Part shown: positions 52,448 through 61,561 of the stretch, one piece after another
How the letters are laid out: the number at the start of each line of letters is the position of its first letter
Numbering within the stretch: the first letter of the stretch is position 1
Assembly: GCF_036688685.1 (NCBI RefSeq)
Contig: NZ_JAQQPS010000009.1
Span: 1 to 64,000, forward strand
Direction: 5' to 3'
Length of the DNA: 64,000 bases
Source: JALYUM01 sp036688685
GTDB taxonomy: Bacteria; Pseudomonadota; Gammaproteobacteria; Burkholderiales; Burkholderiaceae_D
The notes under the pieces: model-generated
Told to the model about the DNA's origin: nothing
The model's input: the letters and a program-made list of their open reading frames with translations, nothing else
Databases searched by the model: none
Translations under genes and position numbers: made by a program

Positions 52448-54112
52448 ATGACTGTCGAAAACGCCGCCGTTTGCTCGGTTCTCCTGATCGATGACGAGTC
52501 CTTTGCCCAGGACATCGTCTCCACCAGTCTGGATAGCTGCAAGGAGGTCATCCTCCATTACCAGCCTGATGCCGAACAGGCGGTCGCCAGCGCGCGCGCC
52601 ATCGATGCCAGCCTGGTGCTGGTCGATTTGCGCATGCCGGGCGCCGACGGTTTCGACGTCACGCGGCGCCTGCGCGCCCATCCGGCCACGGAACACATTC
52701 CCATCATTTTGCTGTCGTCCGAAGACAGCCCGGAGATCAAGGCGCTGGCGTTCGACGCCGGGGTCAACGATTACCTGGTGAAATGGCCCGACACGCGCGA
52801 GCTGGTGGCGCGGGTGCGCTATCACACTGCAGCCTGCCATGCGCGGCGCGAGCGCGACCAGGCCTTCGCCCGGCTGCGCGTGAGCCAGGACGAGCTGGCG
52901 CGCAGCCAGTCGGCCCTGCACCAGGCGCAAAAAATGGAAGCGATCGGCCAGCTGACCGGCGGCGTGGCCCACGATTTTAATAATGTGCTGCAAATTATCG
53001 GCGGCAATTTACAACTTTTAAAACTGCTGGGCGGGCTGAACGATGCGGCGCGTGCCCGGGTCGATACTGCCCTGGCCGGAGTGGAGCGGGGCGCCAAATT
53101 GTCGGCCCACCTGCTGGCCTTTGCCCGGCGCCAGCCGCTGCAGGCGGTGGTCATCAACCCGGGCCAATTGCTGCTGGAGATGAACGACATGATGCGGCGC
53201 GTGCTGGGCCCGAACGCCCATGTCGTCGCCGACGTCGAGCCGGGCCTGTGGAACACGCTGGTCGACCCGAGCCAGTTGAACAATGTGTTGCTGAACCTGG
53301 CCATCAACGCGCGCGACGCGATGCAGGGCAGCGGTACCCTGACCATTTCGGCGCGCAACAATGGGCGCGATGCCGAGCGTCCCGCTGAAGTGCCGCAAGG
53401 CGAACACGTGCTCATAGAAGTCAGGGATACCGGCGCCGGCATGACGCGCGACGTGATCGAACGCGCCTTCGAACCGTTTTTCACCACCAAGCCGATCGGG
53501 CAGGGCACCGGCCTGGGCCTGTCGATGGCCTACGGTTTCGTCAAGCAGTCGGGTGGGGAGATTGTCCTGCGCAGCACGCTGGGGGCGGGCACCAGCGTGC
53601 GTATCTATTTGCCACGCAACGCGGCGCCGGCCAGCGCCATGGCGCCCGGCGTCGATGCGCACGTGGTGGGCGGACTGGAAACAATCCTGGTGGTGGAAGA
53701 CGAAGAAGCAGTGCGCAGCGCCAGCAGCGGTATTTTGACGGCGCTCGGCTACCGGGTGCTGGAAGCGGCCGATGGCGCCGCCGCGGTCGAGGTGATCCGC
53801 ACCACGCTGGCAGGGGATGGGCGCATCGACCTGGTGTTTAGCGATGTGATCATGCCGGGGCCGGTGAGCAGCCGCGACCTGGAAAGTTTCGTGCGCGAGA
53901 AGCTGCCGTCCGCGCAGATCCTGTTCACCTCGGGCTATGCCGAAGGCGTGCTGGCGCATGCCGGCAAGGTCGACGCCACCCTGAATTTGCTGCAAAAACC
54001 CTACAGCATCGAGCAACTGGGCGCGCGCATCCGCCATTTGCTGCGCCACCGGGCGCCGTATCTGCCCTTGCCCGGACTGCAGGAAAGTGCCACGCATTTT
54101 CCGGGCAGCTAG
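52448..54112 (+). CDS. Hybrid sensor kinase (receiver-HisKA-HATPase-receiver)
   Basis: Soluble signalling protein of 554 residues. Order: receiver 1 (about 10-130, phospho-acceptor in LVLVDLRMPG, Lys in DYLVKWPD), a coiled linker, a HisKA domain (His in GGVAHDFNNVLQIIGGN, about 178), a HATPase domain (about 230-400, INARDAM, DTGAGM, GQGTGLGLSM) and receiver 2 (about 415-535, LVVEDEEAV, LVFSDVIMPG, LLQKPYS). This layout, with an N-terminal receiver driving the kinase, suggests phosphorelay input from another kinase. No transmembrane helix is present. Confidence 0.92.
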   Translation: MTVENAAVCSVLLIDDESFAQDIVSTSLDSCKEVILHYQPDAEQAVASARAIDASLVLVDLRMPGADGFDVTRRLRAHPATEHIPIILLSSEDSPEIKALAFDAGVNDYLVKWPDTRELVARVRYHTAACHARRERDQAFARLRVSQDELARSQSALHQAQKMEAIGQLTGGVAHDFNNVLQIIGGNLQLLKLLGGLNDAARARVDTALAGVERGAKLSAHLLAFARRQPLQAVVINPGQLLLEMNDMMRRVLGPNAHVVADVEPGLWNTLVDPSQLNNVLLNLAINARDAMQGSGTLTISARNNGRDAERPAEVPQGEHVLIEVRDTGAGMTRDVIERAFEPFFTTKPIGQGTGLGLSMAYGFVKQSGGEIVLRSTLGAGTSVRIYLPRNAAPASAMAPGVDAHVVGGLETILVVEDEEAVRSASSGILTALGYRVLEAADGAAAVEVIRTTLAGDGRIDLVFSDVIMPGPVSSRDLESFVREKLPSAQILFTSGYAEGVLAHAGKVDATLNLLQKPYSIEQLGARIRHLLRHRAPYLPLPGLQESATHFPGS

Positions 54113-54204
54113 GGTGCGCACGGCGCATCGATATTGCGACAATTGAGGCGGCGCGGCGGGGGCCGGGTTAGAATCGGCTTCTATTTTCTGCCAGTGGGGC
54201 GAAG

Positions 54205-54624
54205 GTGTTTTCACATATATTTGTCGGTGTCAGCGACTTCGAGCGAGCGTTGCCCTTTTATATGGCGCTGATGGAAAGCCTCGGTAATGCGCTGCGTTTT
54301 TGCGATCGGTCGAGGCCGTGGGCCGGCTGGCAAGCGCAGCATGAGCCGCGGCCGTTATTTTTAATTGGCGCGCCGCAGGATGGCCGTGCACACGCGCCCG
54401 GGAACGGGCAGATGGCGGCTTTTCTGGCGTTCGATCGCGACGGCGTCGACAGGGCATATGGGCTGGCGCTGGAACATGGCGGCACGTGCGATGGCGCGCC
54501 TGGCTTGCGTCCGGAATACCATGCGGATTACTACGGCGCGTATTTCAGGGATACGGAGGGCAACAAAATTTGCGTGGTGTGCCATGCGAAGCCTGATTGG
54601 CCCACTGCCGTCAATGCGGCTTGA
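54205..54624 (+). CDS. VOC-family (glyoxalase/dioxygenase-like) protein
   Basis: Small metal-binding fold protein of 139 residues. It has the two beta-alpha-beta modules of vicinal-oxygen-chelate proteins: MFSHIFVGVSDFERALPFYMALME with a likely metal His (position 4), MAAFLAFDRDGVDRAYGLALEHGG, and the C-terminal DYYGAYFRDTEGNKICVVCH, the usual end, with Glu. It begins with GTG at 54205. Function may be glyoxalase-like or resistance-related; not determined. The last 14 bp overlap the convergent response regulator gene. Confidence 0.85.
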   Translation: MFSHIFVGVSDFERALPFYMALMESLGNALRFCDRSRPWAGWQAQHEPRPLFLIGAPQDGRAHAPGNGQMAAFLAFDRDGVDRAYGLALEHGGTCDGAPGLRPEYHADYYGAYFRDTEGNKICVVCHAKPDWPTAVNAA

Positions 54625-55084
54625 TGTAGCGCAGCGACCCAGGCGGCGGTTCATTGAGCACCGCCCAGAAAATCCCCAGATCGGCAATCGCCCGCACGAA
54701 CTCCGTAAAGTCGACCGGTTTCACCACGTAGGCATTCACGCCCAGCTCGTAGCTGCGCACCAGGTCCTGTTCTTCCTTCGAGGACGTGAGCATCACCACC
54801 GGCATCGAGCGTAGCGTCGGCGTTGCGCGCACGGTTTTCAGCACTTCCAGGCCGTCGACTTTCGGCAGCTTCAGGTCGAGCAGCACGACGGCCGGGTTGC
54901 CGGCCGAGCGGCCGGCGTATTCGCCCTGCGCCAGCAGGTAATCGAGCGCTTCGGCGCCGTCGCGGCAAATCACCACCTGATTCGCAAGCTGGCTTTTCGA
55001 CAGCGCGATCAGGGTCAGTTCCAGGTCGTGCGGATTGTCTTCGACCAGCAAAATTGGTTTAAGCATCGAGGTCATTGCGCTCAT
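54611..55084 (-). CDS. Single-domain response regulator (Rcp1-like)
   Basis: Stand-alone receiver domain of 157 residues with no output domain. LLVEDNPHDLELT carries the acidic pair, VVLLDLKLPKVDG the phospho-acceptor Asp, MLTSSKEEQD the Thr/Ser and VVKPVDFTEF the Lys. This is the type of regulator that accompanies bacteriophytochromes (Rcp1). The start overlaps the stop of the phytochrome kinase gene (ATGA), so the kinase is almost certainly its partner. The downstream target of the regulator is not evident. Confidence 0.92.
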   Translation of the reverse strand: MSAMTSMLKPILLVEDNPHDLELTLIALSKSQLANQVVICRDGAEALDYLLAQGEYAGRSAGNPAVVLLDLKLPKVDGLEVLKTVRATPTLRSMPVVMLTSSKEEQDLVRSYELGVNAYVVKPVDFTEFVRAIADLGIFWAVLNEPPPGSLRYIKPH

Positions 55085-57366
55085 TCTTCAAAATGGTTCG
55101 GGATCGTAAAGGAAAAGGTGGCGCCCTGGCCGGGCACGGCTTCGGCCCAGACGCGGCCATGGTGGCGCTCGATGATGCGGCGGACATTCGCCAGGCCAAT
55201 GCCGGTGCCTTCGAAATCTTCCATCCGGTGCAGGCGCTGGAACACGCCGAACAGTTTATGCACGTAGTCCATGGAAAAACCGGCGCCATTATCGGCGATC
55301 TGAAACACGGTTTCAAGCGCATTTTTCTCGGCCGATATGGTGATGATGGCGATCTCTTTCTGGCCGGTGAACTTGACCGCATTTGACAGCAGGTTGTACA
55401 GCGCCTGGTACAGGAAGGCCGGGTCGGCGGTGACGTTCGGCAGCGCGCCAATGCGCCACTCGACGCGGCGCGCGCCGACGTCGGGAAGGAGTTTTTGCAT
55501 GCAGGCGCGCACCAGTTCCCCCATGTCGACCGCGGCCGGGCGCAGCGAGGCGCGTCCCATCTGGGAAAAGCTGAGCAGGTCATCGACCAGCTTGCCGGCC
55601 AGGCGTGCCGAATCCTTGATGTTTTTCAGGAAGCGCTGGCGCCGCGTCGGGTCGTCGCTGTCGGACGTGTCCAGCAGCAGGTCGGAAAAGCCGACGATGT
55701 GGCGCAGCGGCGCGCGCAGGTCGTGCGACACCGAATACGAAAAGGCTTCGAGCTCCTTGTTGGCGCGGCCCAGTTCTTCGGCCAGTTCGGCCATCTGCTC
55801 GGCGCGCTCAAGCGCAATGCCGAGCAGGGCAGCGCGAAATTCTACCGCCAGCTCGACTTCAGCCTCGTGCCACGGACGGCTGTGCCCGTGTATGGTTTCG
55901 TGCCAGGCGGCAAAGCTGGTACGCGGGGACAATTGGCCAGAGGACAGCGTCAGTTTCTCGTGCGGATTGCCGGCCCAGTCGATGCTGTAGACCTGCTCGG
56001 GCCGGAACCACAGCAAATAATGCTGGTGAATCTTCGAAATTGGCATCGCCAGCAAGCCGCTGGCATTGTGCGCGATGGCCGCGCCGCCGGGGTACACGGT
56101 CGACAGCGCGTCGGAATGAAACACATCATCGTTGATGCGGGTCTGCAGCCAGCCGGTCAGGTCGCGGATCTGGTCTTGCCCGGGCGTGTCGCCGAAGGCC
56201 ATGACCTGGTCGTCGACCACGATCGCCACGCCGTCGGCGCGGGCAAACTGCAGCAGTTCCGGGAACAGCTTGCTGAGGTTGTCGATGAAATCCTGGCTCT
56301 GGGTCAGGCCGCCCAGCATCGACACCATGATGCGCCGCACATCGAGGCGGAATTGCAACTCCTGCGCATCTTCGCGCGCGCCGATGCACAGCGCCAGAAT
56401 CTGGCCCAGCTGCTCGCAGGCAGCCCGCTCTTCGAAGCCCACCGGCGCCGGGTTGTCGTTATGGCAGGAAATCAGGCCCCACAATTTGCCCTTGACCATC
56501 AGCGACACCGACATCGACGCCAGCGTGCCCATATTGCGCATGTACTGCAGGTGCACCGGCGAGACGCTGCGCAGGCTGGCGAACGACAGATCGTTGGCGC
56601 CGCCGGTGACGGGATTCATGGCGGGCACCAGCGGTGACGGGGTGTAGTTGGCGTCCTGGATCACGCGGATGCGCGACGACGCGTACAGTTCGCGCGCCTG
56701 GCGCGGCACGTCCGAGGCCGGAAAGCGCTGGCCCAGGTAAGAGTGATATGCCGGATCGCGCGCTTCGGCCAGCACCTGGCCGTGGCCGTCGCGGTCGAAC
56801 AGGTAGACCAGCACGCGCCCGTAGCCGGTCACGGCGCGGATCTGACGCGCGGCCAGTTGCGCCAGCGATTCGATGGTCGGGGCGTCGTTCACCTTCAGTA
56901 AAAAGTCGCCCAGCAGCGGGTACAGGTGGCGGAAGTCGGCGGTGCGGCTGCGCTGCACCACTTCAAACTCGATGATCGTGACCTGGTCGCACAGGTGCGC
57001 GGACACGTCGAAATGCTTGCCATTGGCGAGCGTGACGGTGCCCAGATAAAACGGGCGCGGCCCGACCGTGCCGGCGGCCAGCTCCGGCCCCAGGCTGGCG
57101 GCGGCAGCGCTGCCGATCACCTCGTGCAGTGGCCGGCCGATCACCTCGGCAGCTGCCGGGCCTGCCCAGTCGGCCAGGTTGGCGCTCGCTTGCAGCACAT
57201 GCAGAGCGGGTGCCGGTGCCAGGGTCAGCAGGAAACCGTGTGGCTGTATGCTGCCGGGAAAGCGGATCGGTTCGCGGTCACAGGACGTCAGGTCGACCGT
57301 GCCAGGTTTTGCGGTGGCGTCAGGAGTGCTCAACATGAAAAGGGCGACAGGTTGTGGACGCGCCAT
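55081..57366 (-). CDS. bphP: Bacteriophytochrome histidine kinase
   Basis: Red/far-red light receptor kinase of 761 residues. Domains: PAS (about 25-130) with the biliverdin-binding Cys in LTSCDREPI (Cys29), GAF (about 155-310) with FPASDVPRQA and the chromophore-contact His in HLQYMRNMG, PHY (about 330-500, with WFRPEQV and SPRTSFAAWHE), HisKA (His in SYSVSHDLRAPLRHI, about 540) and HATPase (ADNGAGF, GTGIGLA). All key photochemical residues are present. A start 30 bp downstream (57336) is possible. The coupled single-domain regulator completes the pair. No heme oxygenase gene is in the window. Confidence 0.95.
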   Translation of the reverse strand: MARPQPVALFMLSTPDATAKPGTVDLTSCDREPIRFPGSIQPHGFLLTLAPAPALHVLQASANLADWAGPAAAEVIGRPLHEVIGSAAAASLGPELAAGTVGPRPFYLGTVTLANGKHFDVSAHLCDQVTIIEFEVVQRSRTADFRHLYPLLGDFLLKVNDAPTIESLAQLAARQIRAVTGYGRVLVYLFDRDGHGQVLAEARDPAYHSYLGQRFPASDVPRQARELYASSRIRVIQDANYTPSPLVPAMNPVTGGANDLSFASLRSVSPVHLQYMRNMGTLASMSVSLMVKGKLWGLISCHNDNPAPVGFEERAACEQLGQILALCIGAREDAQELQFRLDVRRIMVSMLGGLTQSQDFIDNLSKLFPELLQFARADGVAIVVDDQVMAFGDTPGQDQIRDLTGWLQTRINDDVFHSDALSTVYPGGAAIAHNASGLLAMPISKIHQHYLLWFRPEQVYSIDWAGNPHEKLTLSSGQLSPRTSFAAWHETIHGHSRPWHEAEVELAVEFRAALLGIALERAEQMAELAEELGRANKELEAFSYSVSHDLRAPLRHIVGFSDLLLDTSDSDDPTRRQRFLKNIKDSARLAGKLVDDLLSFSQMGRASLRPAAVDMGELVRACMQKLLPDVGARRVEWRIGALPNVTADPAFLYQALYNLLSNAVKFTGQKEIAIITISAEKNALETVFQIADNGAGFSMDYVHKLFGVFQRLHRMEDFEGTGIGLANVRRIIERHHGRVWAEAVPGQGATFSFTIPNHFEE

Positions 57367-57475
57367 TCTAGCTTTATTTCAGGCGCATCGCGGCAGCCAC
57401 GCTGCGTCAGGTGTGGGACTTCCGGGCACGACATTGTATAGTCGTGTCAACTTGACCATCCGGAGCGCGGTCCAC

Positions 57476-58432
57476 ATGTCGACCCCTTTGCACATTGCCA
57501 CGCCCTTGCTTGAATCGCGCGCCTTGCCGGTGCGTGCCGGCCAGACGGTGTGGCTGAAGATGGACGCGCTGCAGCCGACCGGCTCGTTCAAGCTGCGCGG
57601 CATCGGCCACGCCTGCGCCGAATACCAGCGCCGCGGCGCCACACGCTTCATCGCTTCATCGGGCGGCAACGCCGGCATCGCCGCGGCCTACAGCGGCCGC
57701 AAACTCGGTGTGCCGGTGCTGGTGGTGGTGCCGGAGTCGAGCAGCACCCGGGCGCGCGCCCTGATCGCGCGCGAAGGCGCCACGGTCCTCGTGCACGGCG
57801 CGTCGTTCCATGAAGCACACGCGCACGCCTTGGCGCTGGCGGGCGTGGGCGATGCCTTCATCCATCCGTACGACGACCCGCTGTTGTGGGAAGGCCATGC
57901 ATCGATGGTCGACGAGATCGCGGCCGCTGGTGTCACGCCCGATGCAGTGGTGCTGTCGGTCGGCGGCGGCGGCCTGATGGCCGGGGTGATTGCGGGCCTG
58001 CGCCGCCATGGCTGGGACCAGGTGCCGGTGATCGCGGTGGAAACGGCCGGCGCCGATGCGTTTGCGCAGTCGGTGCTGGCCGGGCGCCAGGTCGAGCTGG
58101 CCGCCATTACCAGCATCGCCACGTCGCTGGGGGCGCGCAGCATCGCGCCGCACACCCTGCAACTGGCCACCCAACATCCGGTGCGCAGCTATGTGGTCAG
58201 CGACAACGATGCCGTGCAAGGCTGCATGCGCTTCATGGACGACCAGCGCGTGGTGGTGGAACCGGCCTGCGGCGCGGCGCTGGCGATTGCCTGCCAGGCG
58301 CCGACCCTGCTCAAGGAATTCGATAACGTTGTCGTGATCGTGTGCGGCGGCGTGACGGCCACCGTGGCGCAGCTGGCGCAGTGGAGCGAGATTGCAGAAA
58401 GACGGCGCGGTCCGCGCGACGCCGGAACCTAA
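57476..58432 (+). CDS. Serine/threonine dehydratase (PLP fold type II)
   Basis: PLP enzyme of 318 residues that deaminates L-serine or L-threonine. The PLP-binding Lys is in PTGSFKLRG (about 40), the phosphate loop in SSGGNAGIAAAYSGRKLG (about 62-80), and the glycine-rich cofactor loop in LSVGGGGLMAGV (about 160). The compact length and SGGNAGIA block resemble the short L-serine dehydratase group more than biosynthetic IlvA, which has a regulatory domain lacking here. It is divergent from bphP. GGAG lies 11 nt upstream of the ATG. Confidence 0.9.
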   Translation: MSTPLHIATPLLESRALPVRAGQTVWLKMDALQPTGSFKLRGIGHACAEYQRRGATRFIASSGGNAGIAAAYSGRKLGVPVLVVVPESSSTRARALIAREGATVLVHGASFHEAHAHALALAGVGDAFIHPYDDPLLWEGHASMVDEIAAAGVTPDAVVLSVGGGGLMAGVIAGLRRHGWDQVPVIAVETAGADAFAQSVLAGRQVELAAITSIATSLGARSIAPHTLQLATQHPVRSYVVSDNDAVQGCMRFMDDQRVVVEPACGAALAIACQAPTLLKEFDNVVVIVCGGVTATVAQLAQWSEIAERRRGPRDAGT

Positions 58433-58434
58433 GT

Positions 58435-59673
58435 CTAGTTCGCGCCCGTACTGCCCACCGCGCCGCCAGCGGCAGCTGGCTTCGTGGCCGGCAGCGCCAG
58501 CGCCGCGGTCATGGTGCCCGGCTCAACCCGGTCGCCGCGCCAGACCACGTGCTCGTCCACCGAATACAGGCTGCACGGCTGCTCGCTCTTGCTGGAGCAG
58601 GTGGCCAGGGCGCGCGCGTCCGGGTCTTCGCCTTCTTCCGTCCAGCACCACTGGCCGGTGGGCGACAGGGCAAACGCGCGCGGGCTCATCTTGGTGAGAT
58701 ATTCGCGGTAGGCCTTGCGGCCCGACTCGCTCAGGAACGGCACCGCATCGATGTCGTCGAGTACGGCGAAATCGGTTTTCGGCGGCACCGGCGGCGCCGC
58801 GAAGTCGTACACGATGGTGGTCGGCATGCCGACCTGCTTGAGGAAGCGCTCGGTGTCGGCCATCCACACTTTTTCGCCGTCGCGGCTGGCCAGCATGCCG
58901 TGCGAATCGCGCTTGAAGGCGGGGAATTCGACCAGCGTCGCCTTGCCGCCCGCGCTTTCGAATGCGGCGTGCAGGCGCCCGGCCAGGGCAGGGCCGAACA
59001 GCGAATCGTTGGCGCCATACATCCACAGGCTCGGGATTTTGTTGTGCGCGCCGTAGTCGGCAAACGCCGTTGCCAAAGCGCCGCGCCAGTCGCAGCCATT
59101 GCTCTCGTCGCGCAGGCCGCCGGCGAAATTGATCAGGCCGCGCACGCCTGCCAGCGTTTCGGTGCCCAGCGCCATCGTGGCCAGGCCGCCGTACGACTGG
59201 CCTGCCACCACGATATGGTCGGCATCGATCCACGGCTGGGCGCGGGCAAATTCGAGGGTGTCGCGCACATCGTCGGCCTGGGTGTAGCCGTTGGCGCGCA
59301 TGTCGCAGCCGTGATCCTTGTAGCTGCCGGTGGAGGCGGCAAAGCCCTGGCGCATCGGTACCATCACAGCGTAGCCGCGCTTTACGAAGGCGGCGGCCAT
59401 ATGGTAAAAACGGTCGCGCGCCTGGTGGCTGGGGCGGCCGGGATCCTTGCCATGGTTGATAATGATCAGGGGGAACGGGCCGCTGCCATTCGGCCTGAAC
59501 ACGGTGGTTTGCAGGCGCGCCTGGTGGTCGGCGCCGGCCGGCACCAGCATGACCCGTTCATTGATGCGGTAGTCTAGCTGCACAACCTGTTCTTGCGAAA
59601 TCGCGGGTGACATGGCGACCAGGGCGATCGCAGCGGAGCTCAGTTGGCGAACGATTATGCGACTCATAAACAT
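58435..59673 (-). CDS. Exported dienelactone hydrolase-like alpha/beta hydrolase
   Basis: Hydrolase of 412 residues with an N-terminal signal peptide (about 3-27, ending AISQEQ). Motifs are LIIINHGKDPG (oxyanion region), the nucleophile GQSYGG (about 165), and MYGANDSLFG, with a likely catalytic Asp, and a His in FKRDSHGML. The C-terminal third is a separate Cys-containing region ending in a low-complexity Ala/Gly tail. The chosen ATG has AAGGA 12 nt upstream; a second ATG six bases on and a TTG at 59694 are alternatives. Substrate unknown. It converges on the dehydratase gene with two bases between the stops. Confidence 0.82.
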   Translation of the reverse strand: MFMSRIIVRQLSSAAIALVAMSPAISQEQVVQLDYRINERVMLVPAGADHQARLQTTVFRPNGSGPFPLIIINHGKDPGRPSHQARDRFYHMAAAFVKRGYAVMVPMRQGFAASTGSYKDHGCDMRANGYTQADDVRDTLEFARAQPWIDADHIVVAGQSYGGLATMALGTETLAGVRGLINFAGGLRDESNGCDWRGALATAFADYGAHNKIPSLWMYGANDSLFGPALAGRLHAAFESAGGKATLVEFPAFKRDSHGMLASRDGEKVWMADTERFLKQVGMPTTIVYDFAAPPVPPKTDFAVLDDIDAVPFLSESGRKAYREYLTKMSPRAFALSPTGQWCWTEEGEDPDARALATCSSKSEQPCSLYSVDEHVVWRGDRVEPGTMTAALALPATKPAAAGGAVGSTGAN

Positions 59674-59862
59674 AAATACCCGGATTCCTTGCAAATATTA
59701 ATGCCACTCGGAAAAATTTATTCTATGCATGGATTTTGAGCAGGGCAATACCCGTTTTGGCAACATGCGACATAAATTCGCTGCCGTAGCTACAATGACA
59801 AGCAGCACCGTTTTGCCAGTAGGCCAGGGGAATATCATTTCAACAGAACAACACTTCGCTCG
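59674..59862. other. Divergent spacer
   Basis: 189 bp between the exported hydrolase and the efflux operon. It is less G+C-rich than the genes and must hold both promoters; no operator or regulator gene was recognised. Confidence 0.35.
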
Positions 59863-61560
59863 ATGAGCAAGTACGAAGTGCGCGCGTGGCATCCCAACGA
59901 AAAACCGTTGATGCCCGGCTCGCCGTCCACGCCTGACCATTCCACCGCCAAGCGGTTTGCCTACCTGTTGGTCGGCATCCTGGTCACGCTGACAGGCGGC
60001 TTGGGCAATGCGCTGGTGTCGGTTAACCTCATCGCCCTGCAAGGGACGCTGGGCGCCTACTCGACCGAAACCAACTGGCTGCCGGCGGTGTATGTGATGG
60101 CCAACGCGTCGATGAACCTGCTGCTGGTGAAGTTTCGCCAGCAGTTCGGCCTGCGCCTGTTCACCGAAGCCTTCCTGGTGCTGTATGCGCTGGTCACGTT
60201 CGGCCACCTGTTTGTCAACGATTTGCATTCGGCCATTGCGGTGCGCGCGGCGCACGGCATGGTCGGTGCGGCGCTCAGTTCGCTCGGTTTGTATTACACG
60301 CTGCAGGCGTTCAAGAAGGCCTGGCGGCTGAAGGGGATGGCGCTGTCGCTCGGCATGTCTCAGCTGGCGCTGCCGATCGCCTATATTTTTTCCAGCGATT
60401 TACTCGAATTTGCCGAGTGGCGCGGGCTGTACCTGTTCGAGCTGGGCCTCACCTTGCTGTCGCTCGGCTGCGTGCTGCTGCTGAAACTGCCGCCGGGCGA
60501 CCGCTTCAAGGCCTTCCGCGGCCTCGATTTCCTCACCTTTGGCCTGTTCGCGCCAGGTGTGGCGCTGCTGTGCGCGGCGCTGACGTTCGGACGCATTTTG
60601 TGGTGGCGCGAGACGCCATGGATCGGCATGGCGCTGGCCGGGTCGATTGTCCTGATCGTCGCGGCGATTGCGGTCGAGCACAACCGCACCTATCCGCTGC
60701 TTAATTTGCGCTGGCTACGCACCGGGAATATCGCGGCGCTGGCGATGTCGCTGGTGCTGGTGCGGGTGGTGTTGTCCGAACAAAGCGTGGGCGCCGTCGG
60801 TTTCCTGCGCGCCATTGGAATGGGCAACGACCAGTTGCAGACCCTGTTTATTGTCGTGCTGGCCGGCACCCTGCTGGGTATCGTCACGTCGGCCATGATC
60901 ACCAATGTCCAGCACTTGCAGGCGCCGCAGATTGGCGCGCTGCTCCTGATGGCGCTGGGCGCGTGGATGGATGCGCACGCCACCAGCCTGACGCGTCCGG
61001 AAGAAATGTACGTCAGCCAATTCCTGCTGGGCTTTGGCGGCGCACTGTTCCTGGGGCCGCTGGTGATTTCCCTGATCGGCCAGGTGATCGGCAACCCGGG
61101 CAACCTGATCACCTTCTCGGTGCTGTTCGGCCTGACGCAAAACCTGGGCGGCCTGATCGGCTCGGCGGCGCTGGGCACGTTTCAGGTGATGCGCGAAAAA
61201 TACCACTCCAGCATCCTCACCGATCACTTGAGTTCACTCGATCCGCTGGTGGCCGCGCGCATCCAGAGCAGTGCGGCGGCCTATGCCAAGGTGTTGGCCG
61301 ACCCCGCCGCGCGTACCGCCCAGGGCGTCTCGGCATTGCAGGCAGCCGTCGCGCGCGAGGCGAATGTGCTGGCCTTCAACGACGTCTTCATGCTCATCTT
61401 CGCCATTGCGATCGTCACCGCACTGTGGGTCTCGGCCCATACGCTGTACAACATCGTAATGAAAGTGCCGTCGCCCTTTTTGCCGCCTGCGCCAGCCGCA
61501 CCGGCCATCACGCCGTCGCCCATGCCCCGGCTTCCAAGTACCGAACCTGTCACTGACTGA
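59863..61560 (+). CDS. MFS efflux pump, EmrB-like (DHA2 type)
   Basis: Inner-membrane transporter of 565 residues with about fourteen helices, the DHA2 layout. Segments such as YSTETNWLPAVYVMANASMNLLLVKF and RAAHGMVGAALSSLGLYYTL match EmrB-type pumps, with a large C-terminal loop (about 430-500) before the final helix and a Pro-rich tail. It is the first gene of a tripartite efflux operon with the HlyD-like adaptor and NodT-like outer-membrane factor. No strong RBS is seen in front of the ATG. Confidence 0.9.
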   Translation: MSKYEVRAWHPNEKPLMPGSPSTPDHSTAKRFAYLLVGILVTLTGGLGNALVSVNLIALQGTLGAYSTETNWLPAVYVMANASMNLLLVKFRQQFGLRLFTEAFLVLYALVTFGHLFVNDLHSAIAVRAAHGMVGAALSSLGLYYTLQAFKKAWRLKGMALSLGMSQLALPIAYIFSSDLLEFAEWRGLYLFELGLTLLSLGCVLLLKLPPGDRFKAFRGLDFLTFGLFAPGVALLCAALTFGRILWWRETPWIGMALAGSIVLIVAAIAVEHNRTYPLLNLRWLRTGNIAALAMSLVLVRVVLSEQSVGAVGFLRAIGMGNDQLQTLFIVVLAGTLLGIVTSAMITNVQHLQAPQIGALLLMALGAWMDAHATSLTRPEEMYVSQFLLGFGGALFLGPLVISLIGQVIGNPGNLITFSVLFGLTQNLGGLIGSAALGTFQVMREKYHSSILTDHLSSLDPLVAARIQSSAAAYAKVLADPAARTAQGVSALQAAVAREANVLAFNDVFMLIFAIAIVTALWVSAHTLYNIVMKVPSPFLPPAPAAPAITPSPMPRLPSTEPVTD

Positions 61561-61561
61561 T

